Assembly (NCBI GenBank): GCA_019414725.1
Contig: DXLM01000021.1
Coordinates: forward strand, 1 to 40,961
Direction: 5' to 3'
DNA: 40,961 nt
Source of the DNA: Bacteroides sp.
Lineage (GTDB): Bacteria; Bacteroidota; Bacteroidia; Bacteroidales; Bacteroidaceae
Within the stretch, counting starts at the first letter, position 1. Every line of letters begins with the position of its first letter. The position numbers and the translations under genes are program-made. Positions 17,653-26,346 of this stretch are shown here, one piece after another. Below the pieces are notes generated by a model. It was not told the origin of the DNA, did no database searches, and saw only the letters and a list, made by a program, of their open reading frames with translations.

Positions 17653-18474
17653 TCAATATTGCTCAGTTTCGTTAGGGAAATCACACGATTTCACATCTGC
17701 TACATAATGTCCGATAGCATCAGTCATTATGGTGTGTAAGTCTGCATAGCGACGTAAGAAACGTGGACTGAAGCCTTTTGTCATGCCCAACATATCGGCA
17801 ACAACCAATACTTGTCCATCGACAGCTCCACCTGCTCCGATACCGATAACAGGAATTGTAAGTTCGGAAGCTACACGAGCTGCCAGATCTGCCGGAATTT
17901 TTTCCAGAACCAAGGCAAAGCAGCCAGCCTCTTCCAGCAAATGAGCATCACGAATCAGTTTTTCAGCTTCAGCATCGCCTTTGGCACGCACACCATAGGT
18001 ACCATATTTATTGATAGATTGTGGCATCAGTCCCAGATGTCCCATCACAGGCATACCGGCACCGATAATCTTTGTTATTGTTTCAATTACTTCTTCGCCA
18101 CCTTCAAGCTTAAGAGCATCAGCTCCGGTTTCCTTCATGATACGAATTGCGTTACGTACTCCGTCGAACGGATCTGCCTGATAAGAACCGAAAGGCATGT
18201 CGACAACCACCAGTGCACGCTTTACACCACGCATTACAGACTTGCCGTGATAAATCATCTGGTCGATTGTAATAGGCAATGTAGTCACATTACCCGCCAT
18301 AACGTTCGATGCAGAATCACCTACCAAAATAACATCTACTCCAGCCCCGTCAACAATCTGGGCAATCGTATAATCATAAGAGGTCAACATGGAAATTTTT
18401 TCACCTCTTTCTTTCATTTCAATCAAACGGTGAGTTGTCACTTTTCGTGTATCACCAGAAAGATATCCTGCCAT
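17653..18474 (-). CDS. panB: 3-methyl-2-oxobutanoate hydroxymethyltransferase
   Basis: The first committed enzyme of pantothenate and CoA synthesis: it transfers a hydroxymethyl group from 5,10-methylene-THF to 2-oxoisovalerate to give ketopantoate. It has 273 residues, the family length. Recognisable segments are 'ISMLTSYDYTIAQIVDGAGVDVILVGDSASNVMAG' (metal-binding Asp in VGDS), 'VVVDMPFGSY' (second metal Asp), 'GADALKLEGGEEV', 'VMGHLGLMPQSINKYGTYGVRAK' and 'IPVIGIGAGGAVDGQVLVVADMLGMTKGFSPRFLR'. A TACATTTG element lies 33 bases upstream. No panC or panD is in the window. Confidence 0.97.
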   Translation of the reverse strand: MAGYLSGDTRKVTTHRLIEMKERGEKISMLTSYDYTIAQIVDGAGVDVILVGDSASNVMAGNVTTLPITIDQMIYHGKSVMRGVKRALVVVDMPFGSYQADPFDGVRNAIRIMKETGADALKLEGGEEVIETITKIIGAGMPVMGHLGLMPQSINKYGTYGVRAKGDAEAEKLIRDAHLLEEAGCFALVLEKIPADLAARVASELTIPVIGIGAGGAVDGQVLVVADMLGMTKGFSPRFLRRYADLHTIMTDAIGHYVADVKSCDFPNETEQY

Positions 18475-18506
18475 AAAGTTTTCTCCTTAATTTAATAAAA
18501 TTGCGG

Positions 18507-18514
18507 CAAATGTA
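18507..18514 (-). promoter_or_regulatory. Probable -7 element for panB-MFS-ettA
   Basis: Reads TACATTTG on the minus strand, a full TAnnTTTG match 33 bases before the panB start. Only a partial -33 box (CTTG at 18535-18538, 20 bases away) is seen, and it lies inside the end of the upstream HAD gene. Confidence 0.5.
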
Positions 18515-18529
18515 GTTCATTCTGACGAG

Positions 18530-19192
18530 TTAAGCAAGCAGGGCTTTCATCTTTTCGAATGAGAAGGCAGTAAAATCAGGGATAACCAGTTTACATTTGT
18601 CAGCAATTGCCTCTGCCGAGTTAGTCGTACACAAGCCTACGACTGCCATATTTGCAGCATTTCCGGCTTCCAGTCCGTGAAAAGAATCTTCGAATACCAC
18701 ACAGTTTTCGGCTACTGTATCAAAGACTTCCGCTCCCAGCAGAAAACAATCCGGAGCCGGTTTCGAACGAGTAAACATTTCGGCCGTGAGAATACGGTCT
18801 ACCAGCTCTTTCAGTTCAGGATGTGCCTTGTATACATTCGCCATCTTCAAATCGTTCGAACTGGTAACAATAGCAATCTTTACACCGTGAGCACGTAAAT
18901 CTTCCATAAAGGCAACTACTCCGGGAATATAATTGAAGGACATTTCTTTTTCAAACTGATTCAAACGAGCAGTAATCTCCTGCTGTTCTTTTTCCATACC
19001 CGAAAAATGTTTTGCGTAAATCTGTGTCAAAGTCTGCCCTTTGATGATGCGTCCAAAATCTTTTATTTGAGGGAAATACTGTCTACCTATCTCATCCCAA
19101 AATATGCTGTACTGGGTTTCAGTATCCATTACTACTCCATCAAAGTCGAACAAGGCTGCTATACATTTTGTTTTATCCATTCTCTTTACCAT
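18530..19192 (-). CDS. HAD-superfamily hydrolase, beta-phosphoglucomutase-like subfamily
   Basis: A cytosolic phosphatase or phosphomutase of 220 residues. HAD motif I is 'FDFDGVVMDTE' with the nucleophile and acid/base aspartates two residues apart; motif II is the Thr/Ser of 'IAIVTSSND'; motif III is the Lys in 'FTRSKPAPDCF'; motif IV is 'CVVFEDSFHGLEAG'. A helical cap domain lies between motifs I and II (about residues 25-95), as in beta-phosphoglucomutase and sugar-phosphatase relatives. Substrate unknown. Met1 and Met5 are both possible starts (19192 or 19180). It is divergent from the MATE gene. Confidence 0.9.
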   Translation of the reverse strand: MVKRMDKTKCIAALFDFDGVVMDTETQYSIFWDEIGRQYFPQIKDFGRIIKGQTLTQIYAKHFSGMEKEQQEITARLNQFEKEMSFNYIPGVVAFMEDLRAHGVKIAIVTSSNDLKMANVYKAHPELKELVDRILTAEMFTRSKPAPDCFLLGAEVFDTVAENCVVFEDSFHGLEAGNAANMAVVGLCTTNSAEAIADKCKLVIPDFTAFSFEKMKALLA

Positions 19193-19239
19193 TTAGTTGA
19201 TTTAACGGTACAAAGTTCCGAAATATCACGCCATATTCC

Positions 19240-19247
19240 TAACTTTG
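19240..19247 (+). promoter_or_regulatory. -7 element for the MATE exporter gene
   Basis: TAACTTTG, a full match to the Bacteroidetes -7 consensus, 27 bases before the start codon. No convincing -33 TTTG is visible. Confidence 0.5.
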
Positions 19248-19274
19248 AGCACATAATTTTAACCAAAGTACAAA

Positions 19275-20633
19275 ATGGAAGAAAACAATCCGCATGTTTT
19301 AGGAAATGCACCTATAGGCAAATTGCTTTTACAGTATTCCATACCTGCCATCATCGGTATGACACTGACTTCATTGTACAATATCATCGACAGTATCTTT
19401 ATCGGACATGGAGTAGGTGCGCTGGCCATCTCCGGACTTGCCATTACTTTCCCGCTGATGAACCTGCTTATCGCGTTCTGCACCCTGGTTGGTGTAGGAG
19501 GAGCCACTATTTCGTCTATTCGTCTGGGACAGAAAGATATAAAAGGAGCGGAAGACATTTTAGGAAATGTTACTATTCTCTGTATCGTCAATGCCATTTT
19601 TTACGGGGGAATCACACTGATCTTTCTGGATGATATCTTATATTTCTTCGGTGCAAGTGAAAGTACCCTGCCCTATGCACGCGATTTCATGCAGGTTATT
19701 CTGCTGGGAAGCCCAATCTCGTATGTAATGGTAGGACTGAACAACATCATGCGTGCTACCGGTTATCCCAAGAAAGCCATGTTATCATCAATACTGACAG
19801 TAGGCTGTAACGTAATTCTTGCTCCTATCTGTATCTTTGTACTGGAGTGGGGAATAAGAGGGGCAGCCCTTTCTACTATCATGTCACAATTCGTTGGTAT
19901 GATATGGGTGCTCTATCATTTCTACGATAAGAAAAGCTATATTCGCTTCAAACGTCCCAGCTTCAAGTTGAAAAAGCACATCATCATGAATATATTCGGA
20001 GTCGGTATGTCGCCTTTTATCATGAATGTATGTGCATGTTGTATCGTGATTTTTATCAATAACCGTCTGTTGACGTATGGTGGAGATCTTTCTATCGGGG
20101 CATTCGGCATCCTGAACAGAATACAAATGTTGTTTGTGATGATCGTAATGGGAATCACAATGGGAATGCAGCCCATTTCTGGCTACAACTACGGAGCACG
20201 TCATTATGACCGTGTAAAACAGACTCTCCGACTGGGTATTATAGCCGGATGTACCATTACAACTGTCGGATTCCTGATAAGTGAATTATTCCCCAGTATA
20301 TTTGTGGGAATGTTTACCACCAACCATGAACTGACCGAACAGGCAACACTGGCACTTCGCATCGGCGTCATGGCGTTTCCCATCATCGGCGCACAAATTG
20401 TGATTACACAGTTTTTCCAATCAATCGGTAAAGTCAGCATCTCTATTCTGCTTTCTCTTTCCAGACAACTCGTCTTTCTGTTGCCCGGACTGGCTTTACT
20501 TCCGCCGCATTTCGGTGTGGAAGGAGTCTGGTTCAGTATGCCGCTATCGGATACATTAGCCTTTATCATGGCTGCATTAATGCTGGTTTATCACTTCCGT
20601 AAATTAAAAGCCAGACAACAATTAAACAACTGA
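19275..20633 (+). CDS. MATE-family multidrug/Na+ or H+ antiporter
   Basis: An inner-membrane exporter of 452 residues with 12 hydrophobic helices in two homologous halves. The N-terminal 'PIGKLLLQYSIPAIIGMTLTSLYNIIDSIFIGHGVGALAISGLAI' is the typical MATE opening. The second-half counterpart is 'NIFGVGMSPFIMNVCACCIVIFINNRL' followed by 'GAFGILNRIQMLFVMIVMGITMGMQPISGYNYGARHYDRVKQTLR', a strong MatE/DinF-NorM feature. It likely exports cationic drugs or a metabolite in exchange for Na+ or H+; the ion and substrate cannot be read here. It is monocistronic and ends before a long hairpin shared with the convergent NRAMP gene. Confidence 0.93.
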   Translation: MEENNPHVLGNAPIGKLLLQYSIPAIIGMTLTSLYNIIDSIFIGHGVGALAISGLAITFPLMNLLIAFCTLVGVGGATISSIRLGQKDIKGAEDILGNVTILCIVNAIFYGGITLIFLDDILYFFGASESTLPYARDFMQVILLGSPISYVMVGLNNIMRATGYPKKAMLSSILTVGCNVILAPICIFVLEWGIRGAALSTIMSQFVGMIWVLYHFYDKKSYIRFKRPSFKLKKHIIMNIFGVGMSPFIMNVCACCIVIFINNRLLTYGGDLSIGAFGILNRIQMLFVMIVMGITMGMQPISGYNYGARHYDRVKQTLRLGIIAGCTITTVGFLISELFPSIFVGMFTTNHELTEQATLALRIGVMAFPIIGAQIVITQFFQSIGKVSISILLSLSRQLVFLLPGLALLPPHFGVEGVWFSMPLSDTLAFIMAALMLVYHFRKLKARQQLNN

Positions 20634-20691
20634 AAATAAACTCCAAACAAAGGGTACAATCAAGACATTTTCAGTTTATGTTTATCCTTTA

Positions 20692-20757
20692 AAAAAACTT
20701 CAGCAATTTTTCAGAAAAACATCTCGATATTTTTCTGAAAAATTGCTGAAGTTTTTT
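20692..20757. terminator. Bidirectional terminator between the MATE and NRAMP genes
   Basis: A perfect 28-bp inverted repeat (20692-20719 with 20730-20757) around a 10-base loop. It has A6 at the left end and T6 at the right, so it works for transcripts from either side. It sits between two convergent genes. Confidence 0.92.
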
Positions 20758-20787
20758 ACTTACCTTGCCGAAGTGTTTATTTTAGGA

Positions 20788-22044
20788 TCAACTGAAAAGT
20801 AACATAATATTGAGTACCGAAACGATGATGGCAATGGTATAAAGTACAAACGTGCTCCACCGTGAGTTGGCGTACTGCCCCATAACACGCTTTGACGAGG
20901 TGAGCGACAACTGTAAGAAAACAGTAAAAGGCAGCTGAATACTCAATACCATCTGCGAAATAATCAGTCCTTGGAACGGATTTTCAATAAAAAGAATAAT
21001 CACCAGTGCCAATCCTAATGAAAGGAGCACTCCTACCTTAGAATGAATATCACGAATATTATAAGATTCTCCAAAGATACCGGCAAAAATAGAACCGGCT
21101 GCCATACCACTGGTAACAGTAGATGAAATACCAGCCATGAGCAGAGCCAGTGCGAAAATTGCGCCAGCCTGACTTCCCAACAAGGGATCGAGCAACGATT
21201 TTGCCTGCTGAAGTTCTTCTACCGGAGTGCCGTGCACAAAGAAAGTAGTAGCAGCCAGCAAAATCATGGCACTGTTGATAGCCCATCCTATTCCCATCGA
21301 CAGCAACGTATCGTAAAATTCGTACTTCAAATGTTTCTTGATAGCCTGTTCGTCCTCCTTATTATATTCACGGCTCTGTACCACCTCCGAATGAAGAAAC
21401 AGATTATGAGGCATGACAACTGCTCCCAATACACTCATAATAATGAGCATACTTCCCTGCGGAATACTTGGTGTCACCCACGAACGTGCAGCCAGTCCCC
21501 AGTCGACGTCTACCAGAAACAGTTCGTAAAGAAAAGAAAGACCGATAACCGATACGAAAGCAATGATTCCCCGTTCTATACGCCTGTACGAATTAGTGAA
21601 AAGCAATATCAGCACAAATACCGTAGTCAGTACGGCTCCTGCAATAATCGGTATATCAAACAACATCTCCAGTGCAATGGCTCCTCCCAATATTTCCGCC
21701 AGTGAAGTAGAGATGCTTGCCAACACAGCACTTCCCAGTATGGGGCGTGCTATCCACTTCGGCGTATATTTATTGGCTGCCTCACTCAAACACAATCCGG
21801 TAACGATACCCAAATGCGCTACATTATGCTGAAGCACAATCAGCATGACCGTAGAAAGTGTTACTACCCACAACAGTGCATAACCATAATCGGACCCCGC
21901 AGCAAAATTAGAGGCCCAGTTCCCCGGGTCAATAAACCCCACAGTAACCAGCAGTCCGGGACCGATATATTTAAATATATCCAGACCACCCAGATATCTC
22001 TGGTGGTCTTTCCGTTTCAATTCCTTGAACAGATTCTTCCACAT
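20788..22044 (-). CDS. NRAMP-family divalent metal transporter (MntH-like)
   Basis: A proton-coupled importer of Mn2+ or Fe2+ in the inner membrane, 418 residues with 11 hydrophobic helices. Both metal-site motifs are intact: DPGN in TM1 (residues 39-42) and MPH in TM6 (residues 211-213, in 'VVMPHNLFLHS'). These residues coordinate Mn2+ in known Nramp structures. It lies 60 bases downstream of the radical-SAM gene on the same strand and may be co-transcribed with it. That gene's Fe-S cluster would need iron, but the link is only suggestive. I see no clear Fur or MntR site. Confidence 0.95.
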   Translation of the reverse strand: MWKNLFKELKRKDHQRYLGGLDIFKYIGPGLLVTVGFIDPGNWASNFAAGSDYGYALLWVVTLSTVMLIVLQHNVAHLGIVTGLCLSEAANKYTPKWIARPILGSAVLASISTSLAEILGGAIALEMLFDIPIIAGAVLTTVFVLILLFTNSYRRIERGIIAFVSVIGLSFLYELFLVDVDWGLAARSWVTPSIPQGSMLIIMSVLGAVVMPHNLFLHSEVVQSREYNKEDEQAIKKHLKYEFYDTLLSMGIGWAINSAMILLAATTFFVHGTPVEELQQAKSLLDPLLGSQAGAIFALALLMAGISSTVTSGMAAGSIFAGIFGESYNIRDIHSKVGVLLSLGLALVIILFIENPFQGLIISQMVLSIQLPFTVFLQLSLTSSKRVMGQYANSRWSTFVLYTIAIIVSVLNIMLLFS

Positions 22045-22104
22045 AACTCATTTTCTTTTTAGCTTAATAATGATATTACAATCCATCCCGAGCAAAGGTT
22101 CACG

Positions 22105-23370
22105 CTAATCGAAATCAAAATTGAGTGTAAGCTGACGGTCGTCCGTACGTTTCTTTGGCTTCGGAACAAGTAACTTTCTCACGCCCAGCGGAGTAAGTTC
22201 GTGTATTGTCTTGTCAGGCAACTCGTTGCACGTAATAAAATAACGGGCTTTTTTCATTACTGCTCCCATTTTTTTCAGTTCATAGAAACCAATGCGTGAG
22301 AAACGGCGCGACATGACAATCATTTTTGCCGAACGCACACCAATACCCGGCACACGAAGCAGAGTTTCATAATCTGCCGTATAAATATTTACAGGAAAAA
22401 ACTCCGGATGCTTCAATGCCCATGCCAGCTTAGGATCGACTTCCAGATCGAGATCCGGACTAGCCTCATCTACCAGTTCATCTACCCGAAACTGATAAAA
22501 CCGTAACAGCCAGTCGGCTTGATACAATCGATTCTCACGCACGAGAGGAGGTTGTTTCAGAGCAGGCAGGCGCTTGTCGTAGGTATTGACAGAAATATAT
22601 CCCGAGTAATACACACGTTTCATGGTAGGCTGAGCATAAAGCGCAGAAGAAACTTTCAGAATATCGCGGTCGCTTTCCGAAGTTGCCCCGACAATCATCT
22701 GCGTACTCTGTCCTGCCGGCGCAAAACGCGGGGCATGGCGGTGATGCTTCCGCTCTTCCGCACTTTCAAGTGCTCCTTCACGGATATATCTCATAGGCAG
22801 ATACACACTGCGATGGTCTTTTTCAGGAGCCAACATCTTGAGATTAGCTTCGGTAGGTATTTCAAGGTTTACACTCAGACGGTCGGCATAAAGTCCGGCT
22901 TCACGAACCAGTTCTCTGCTGGCTCCGGGAATACTTTTCAGATGTATGTAGCCATTAAACCGATGAATCGTACGTAAGTCTTTTGCCACACGCACCAGAC
23001 GTTCCATGGTATAGTCAGGATTTCTCACCACTCCCGAGCTAAGAAAAAGTCCCTCGATGTAGTTTCTGCGATAAAATTCCATGGTCAGTTCTACTAACTC
23101 GCTGACAGACAAGGTAGCCCGCGGTATATCGTTGCTGATACGGTTGATACAATAAGCGCAATCGTAAATACAATAATTGGTAAGCATCACTTTCAGAAGC
23201 GAAATGCATCGTCCGTCTTCTGCAAAGCTATGGCATATCCCCCACCCTCCTACAGTATTTCCGACACCTCCCGAAGAATTGCGGCGTACGGTTCCGCTGG
23301 AAGAACATGATACATCATATTTTGCTGACTCTGCCAGCACTTTCAGTTTATGCAAGACTTGCTCGTTCAT
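22105..23370 (-). CDS. Radical-SAM protein with C-terminal helix-hairpin-helix, putative DNA modification/repair (TIGR03916-type)
   Basis: A 421-residue radical-SAM enzyme. The [4Fe-4S] motif C-x3-C-x2-C is at Cys67, Cys71 and Cys74 ('NYCIYDCAYC'). The TIM-barrel core follows, with 'GLFLSSGVVRNPDYTMERLV' and 'LSVNLEIPTEANLKMLAPEKDH'. A helix-hairpin-helix DNA-binding segment ('LLRVPGIGVRSAKMIV') is at about 337-352. This combination is that of the family annotated as putative DNA modification/repair radical-SAM protein, whose reaction is not known to me. In many genomes it is encoded beside a uracil-DNA-glycosylase-like or TIGR03915 protein; no such gene is adjacent here. Upstream is a divergent permease, downstream the NRAMP gene. 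Confidence 0.9.
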   Translation of the reverse strand: MNEQVLHKLKVLAESAKYDVSCSSSGTVRRNSSGGVGNTVGGWGICHSFAEDGRCISLLKVMLTNYCIYDCAYCINRISNDIPRATLSVSELVELTMEFYRRNYIEGLFLSSGVVRNPDYTMERLVRVAKDLRTIHRFNGYIHLKSIPGASRELVREAGLYADRLSVNLEIPTEANLKMLAPEKDHRSVYLPMRYIREGALESAEERKHHRHAPRFAPAGQSTQMIVGATSESDRDILKVSSALYAQPTMKRVYYSGYISVNTYDKRLPALKQPPLVRENRLYQADWLLRFYQFRVDELVDEASPDLDLEVDPKLAWALKHPEFFPVNIYTADYETLLRVPGIGVRSAKMIVMSRRFSRIGFYELKKMGAVMKKARYFITCNELPDKTIHELTPLGVRKLLVPKPKKRTDDRQLTLNFDFD

Positions 23371-23457
23371 TGTACTTTACTGATAATTTTGCAGTTGTAG
23401 AAATTTAGTAAAAGTAGACATACCGCATGAGCTATGCAAATCTTTGACGATTTTTTG

Positions 23458-23465
23458 TAACTTTG
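23458..23465 (+). promoter_or_regulatory. -7 element for the DMT permease gene
   Basis: TAACTTTG, 32 bases before the chosen start. A -33 box at the usual distance is not obvious. Confidence 0.45.
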
Positions 23466-23497
23466 CAGCCAAATTTATAAAGCGATATAAAAAGATT

Positions 23498-24400
23498 ATG
23501 TGGTTACTATTAGCCTTCTGCTCGGCAGCGTTGCTGGGCTTTTACGATGTTTTCAAGAAAAAGTCATTGAGTAATAATGCTGTACTTCCTGTACTGGCGC
23601 TCAATACACTTTTTTCGAGTATTATTTTTATTCCGTTCATCCTGCTGTCACACTTTGCACCGCAGATGTTACAAGACTCTATTTTTTATGTACCCGATTC
23701 GGGAGGATGGGAAGTGCATAAATTTATTTTGCTGAAATCGTTTATTGTATTGTCTTCATGGGCATTCGGGTATTTCGGTATGAAGCATCTTCCGCTTACT
23801 ATCGTGGGGCCGATTAATGCTACCCGTCCGGTGATGACCCTTGTAGGTGCCATGCTGATATTCGGAGAACGCCTGAATCTGTATCAATGGATCGGTGTAT
23901 TCATGGCTGTAATTTCTTTTTTCATGCTGAGCCGTTCAGGGAAAAAGGAAGGTATCGATTTCAAACACGACCGATGGATATGGTTTGTAGTACTGGCTGC
24001 GGTACTGGGAGCAGTAAGCGGACTATACGACAAATATCTTATGGGAAGATTCAATAACATGCAGGTACAGGCATGGTATAATATTTATCAGCTTTTTATG
24101 ATGGGTGGAGTACTGATGTTCTTATGGTGGCCTAAACGGAAAACATCTACTCCTTTCCGATGGGACTGGTGTATCATCCTGATTTCTGTCTTCCTGTCGG
24201 CTGCCGATTTTGTATATTTCTATGCCCTGAGTATGGAAGATTCCATGATTTCTATTGTATCAATGGTCCGCAGGGGAAGCGTAGTTGTTTCATTTCTTTT
24301 CGGTGCAATGATGTTCCATGAAAAGAATTTGAGGAGCAAAGCCATCGACTTGTTGCTTGTGCTTATCGGTATGTTCTTCCTCTATCTGGGTAGCAGGTAA
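23498..24400 (+). CDS. DMT-superfamily (EamA-type) permease
   Basis: An inner-membrane protein of 300 residues with about ten hydrophobic helices arranged as two EamA-like repeats. The end of the first repeat, 'PLTIVGPINATRPVMTLVGAMLIFGERLNLYQWIGVFMAVISFFMLSRSGKKEG', is typical; the second ends 'MVRRGSVVVSFLFGAMMFHEKNLRSKAIDLLLVLIGMFFLYLG'. I chose the ATG at 23498 (MWLLLAFCSAALLGFYDV) because it begins directly with TM1 and falls after the promoter element; the frame is open upstream to 23444, but that would overlap the promoter. Substrate unknown; the family exports amino acids, sugars or nucleotides. Confidence 0.87.
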   Translation: MWLLLAFCSAALLGFYDVFKKKSLSNNAVLPVLALNTLFSSIIFIPFILLSHFAPQMLQDSIFYVPDSGGWEVHKFILLKSFIVLSSWAFGYFGMKHLPLTIVGPINATRPVMTLVGAMLIFGERLNLYQWIGVFMAVISFFMLSRSGKKEGIDFKHDRWIWFVVLAAVLGAVSGLYDKYLMGRFNNMQVQAWYNIYQLFMMGGVLMFLWWPKRKTSTPFRWDWCIILISVFLSAADFVYFYALSMEDSMISIVSMVRRGSVVVSFLFGAMMFHEKNLRSKAIDLLLVLIGMFFLYLGSR

Positions 24401-24423
24401 AGAAAATTGATTCTGATATACAA

Positions 24424-24466
24424 AAAAACGTCCTGATGTCTGATTAAACAACACCAGGACGTTTTT
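24424..24466. terminator. Terminator between the DMT permease and YbjL-like genes
   Basis: A 12-bp perfect stem (24424-24435 with 24455-24466), then three further pairs after a mismatch. T-rich ends occur on both strands, so it can serve both convergent genes. Confidence 0.85.
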
Positions 24467-24482
24467 ATATATCACAGATATC

Positions 24483-26165
24483 TTATCCAGCCATAAACAA
24501 GATAAGCAACTGAGCTGTAAGGATTCTAAGGAACATCGCCAACGGATATACAGTAGAATATCCTACTGCCGGAGCATCGTTTCCTGAAATCTGGTTGGCA
24601 TAAGCCAATGCAGGAGGGTCTGTATTACTACCGGCAATCAATCCCATTAATGTAAAATAGTTTACTTTATGTCGCCAGCGGGCTACCATTCCAATGATGA
24701 GAAGTGGAATAATGGTTATAAGGAATCCGATACCTACATACAGCAAACCATCGCCTTCTACTACCGTTTGAACAAAGTTTCCACCAGCCTTGATTCCGAC
24801 ACTGGCAAGGAACAGCACCAGACCGACCTCACGAAGCATCAAGTTGGCACTCATAGTTGTATAAGTCACCAGTTTTACTTTATGTCCGAAACGTCCGATA
24901 AGAATAGACACAATCAGCGGACCTCCGGCAAGCCCCAGTTTCACTGGAGTAGGTATTCCCGGAAATGCAATAGGCAGACTTCCGAAAAGGATACCACATA
25001 AAATACCAACGAAGATGGTTACGATATTCGGATGATCCAGACGCTTCAACTGATTACCCAGCAAATCGGCAACTCGTTCGATAGCATCCTGCGGTCCTAC
25101 TACCATGACACGGTCACCCACCTGAAGAATCAACTGACGCGCAGCAAACAAATCCATACCCGAACGATTGACACGAGTTACATTCACACCATACATACTG
25201 CTGAAATGAAGCTCACCCAATGTCTTACCATTAATAGCCGGTTGGGTAACCAATATGCGGCGTGACACCATCGGCTTGTCTTGTTTGCTCTGGTTATCCC
25301 AGTCTACATCATCAACTTTCGAACCGATGAAAGCCTGAATCGCTTCAGAGTCATCTTCTGCACATACAATGTTCATTTCATCGCCCAAACGCAAGACCGT
25401 ATCTGCATTAGGAATATGTACATGTCCATCCTGCAAAATACGAGAGCAGACAAAATCTCTTGCCAAAAAGCTCTGAACCTGAGAAAGTTTCTTTCCACTC
25501 AATGCTGCATTCTCTACTTTCAGGGCAATGTTGTAAGGCTTCAAGTGAGGATTTGCCTCTTCTTCTTTCTGGATATCATCAGCTTCTTTGTCCAAATTTA
25601 CCCGACAAATATAACGGATAAGAATAAGTGAAAGAATGATACCCATAACACCCAAAGGATAAGCACAGGCATATCCCATAGCTATTTCCGGCCCTTGATA
25701 ACCTAATTGCTGCAAAGCTTCGTTGGCAGCACCCAAACCCGGAGTATTCGTTACCGCACCGCAAAGAATACCTACCATCATCGGAATTTCCACCCGACCT
25801 TGCAAAGCATAGTAAATAATTATGGCAACCGCTATATTCAGTGCCACGATACCCACGGCCAGCATGTTCAGCCTGATTCCTCCTTTTTTGAAAGAAGAGA
25901 AGAAAGAAGGACCGACCTGCAAACCGATACAGAACACAAACAAGATCAATCCAAAATCCTGCAAAAACGAAAGGATGGACTGATTTCCTGTAAATCCAAA
26001 ATGTCCGGCAAGAATCCCTACGAATAATACGAAGGTAACTCCAAGAGATATACCGAAAATCTTGATTTTTCCCAAAAGAACTCCAACTGCAATTACAAAA
26101 GAATATAATGCGACTATATGTGCTATGGAGTCGGGATTAGTTAATAAATCTTGTAGCCAATTCAT
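24483..26165 (-). CDS. AspT/YbjL-family (AAEx) anion exchanger with two RCK_C domains
   Basis: An inner-membrane transporter of 560 residues, the same size as E. coli YbjL. It has an N-terminal hydrophobic Asp-Al_Ex half (about 1-185), two soluble RCK_C (TrkA_C) domains (about 205-285 and 298-372), and a C-terminal hydrophobic half (about 385-560). The duplicated motif 'FCIGLQVGPSFFSSFKKGG' has its counterpart in 'LASVGIKAGGNFVQTV'. Characterised relatives include aspartate:alanine exchanger AspT and succinate exporter SucE1 of Corynebacterium. It is divergent from mutA-mutB across a 181-base gap with two back-to-back promoters, so dicarboxylate (succinate) export is a reasonable inference but not shown by sequence. 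Confidence 0.9.
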   Translation of the reverse strand: MNWLQDLLTNPDSIAHIVALYSFVIAVGVLLGKIKIFGISLGVTFVLFVGILAGHFGFTGNQSILSFLQDFGLILFVFCIGLQVGPSFFSSFKKGGIRLNMLAVGIVALNIAVAIIIYYALQGRVEIPMMVGILCGAVTNTPGLGAANEALQQLGYQGPEIAMGYACAYPLGVMGIILSLILIRYICRVNLDKEADDIQKEEEANPHLKPYNIALKVENAALSGKKLSQVQSFLARDFVCSRILQDGHVHIPNADTVLRLGDEMNIVCAEDDSEAIQAFIGSKVDDVDWDNQSKQDKPMVSRRILVTQPAINGKTLGELHFSSMYGVNVTRVNRSGMDLFAARQLILQVGDRVMVVGPQDAIERVADLLGNQLKRLDHPNIVTIFVGILCGILFGSLPIAFPGIPTPVKLGLAGGPLIVSILIGRFGHKVKLVTYTTMSANLMLREVGLVLFLASVGIKAGGNFVQTVVEGDGLLYVGIGFLITIIPLLIIGMVARWRHKVNYFTLMGLIAGSNTDPPALAYANQISGNDAPAVGYSTVYPLAMFLRILTAQLLILFMAG

Positions 26166-26187
26166 AATATTATATTTTTAAGCGCCA

Positions 26188-26219
26188 CAAATGTAGGCAA
26201 TTAAAAAGAATCAGTCAAA
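26188..26219 (-). promoter_or_regulatory. Promoter of the YbjL-like exchanger gene
   Basis: On the minus strand, TTTG (26216-26219), a 20-base spacer and TACATTTG (26188-26195): a full match to both Bacteroidetes boxes, 22 bases before the start codon. Confidence 0.75.
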
Positions 26220-26246
26220 CATTTGAATCTAAAAAAATACTCACTT

Positions 26247-26280
26247 TTTGTCGGGATGTGCAATTTACTTTGTATATTTG
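26247..26280 (+). promoter_or_regulatory. Promoter of mutA-mutB
   Basis: TTTG (26247-26250), a 22-base spacer and TATATTTG (26273-26280). It stands back to back with the exchanger promoter, only 27 bases between the two -33 boxes. The leader of about 60 bases begins with a 6-bp hairpin (26285-26290 with 26301-26306). The leader is too short for a cobalamin riboswitch. Confidence 0.7.
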
Positions 26281-26346
26281 CCTCGCATGGGTTCCAACCT
26301 CCATGCCAACTAACTTAAATCATAATATCATAAACACTCATTCACT

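Noticed and set aside
17812..18495. A 227-codon open frame antisense to panB
   Set aside because: It is a frame shadow of a highly conserved enzyme gene with atypical composition.
26281..26346. Possible cobalamin riboswitch ahead of mutAB
   Set aside because: The leader is only about 60 bases and shows just a 6-bp hairpin; a B12 riboswitch needs roughly 200 bases with a recognisable B12-box.
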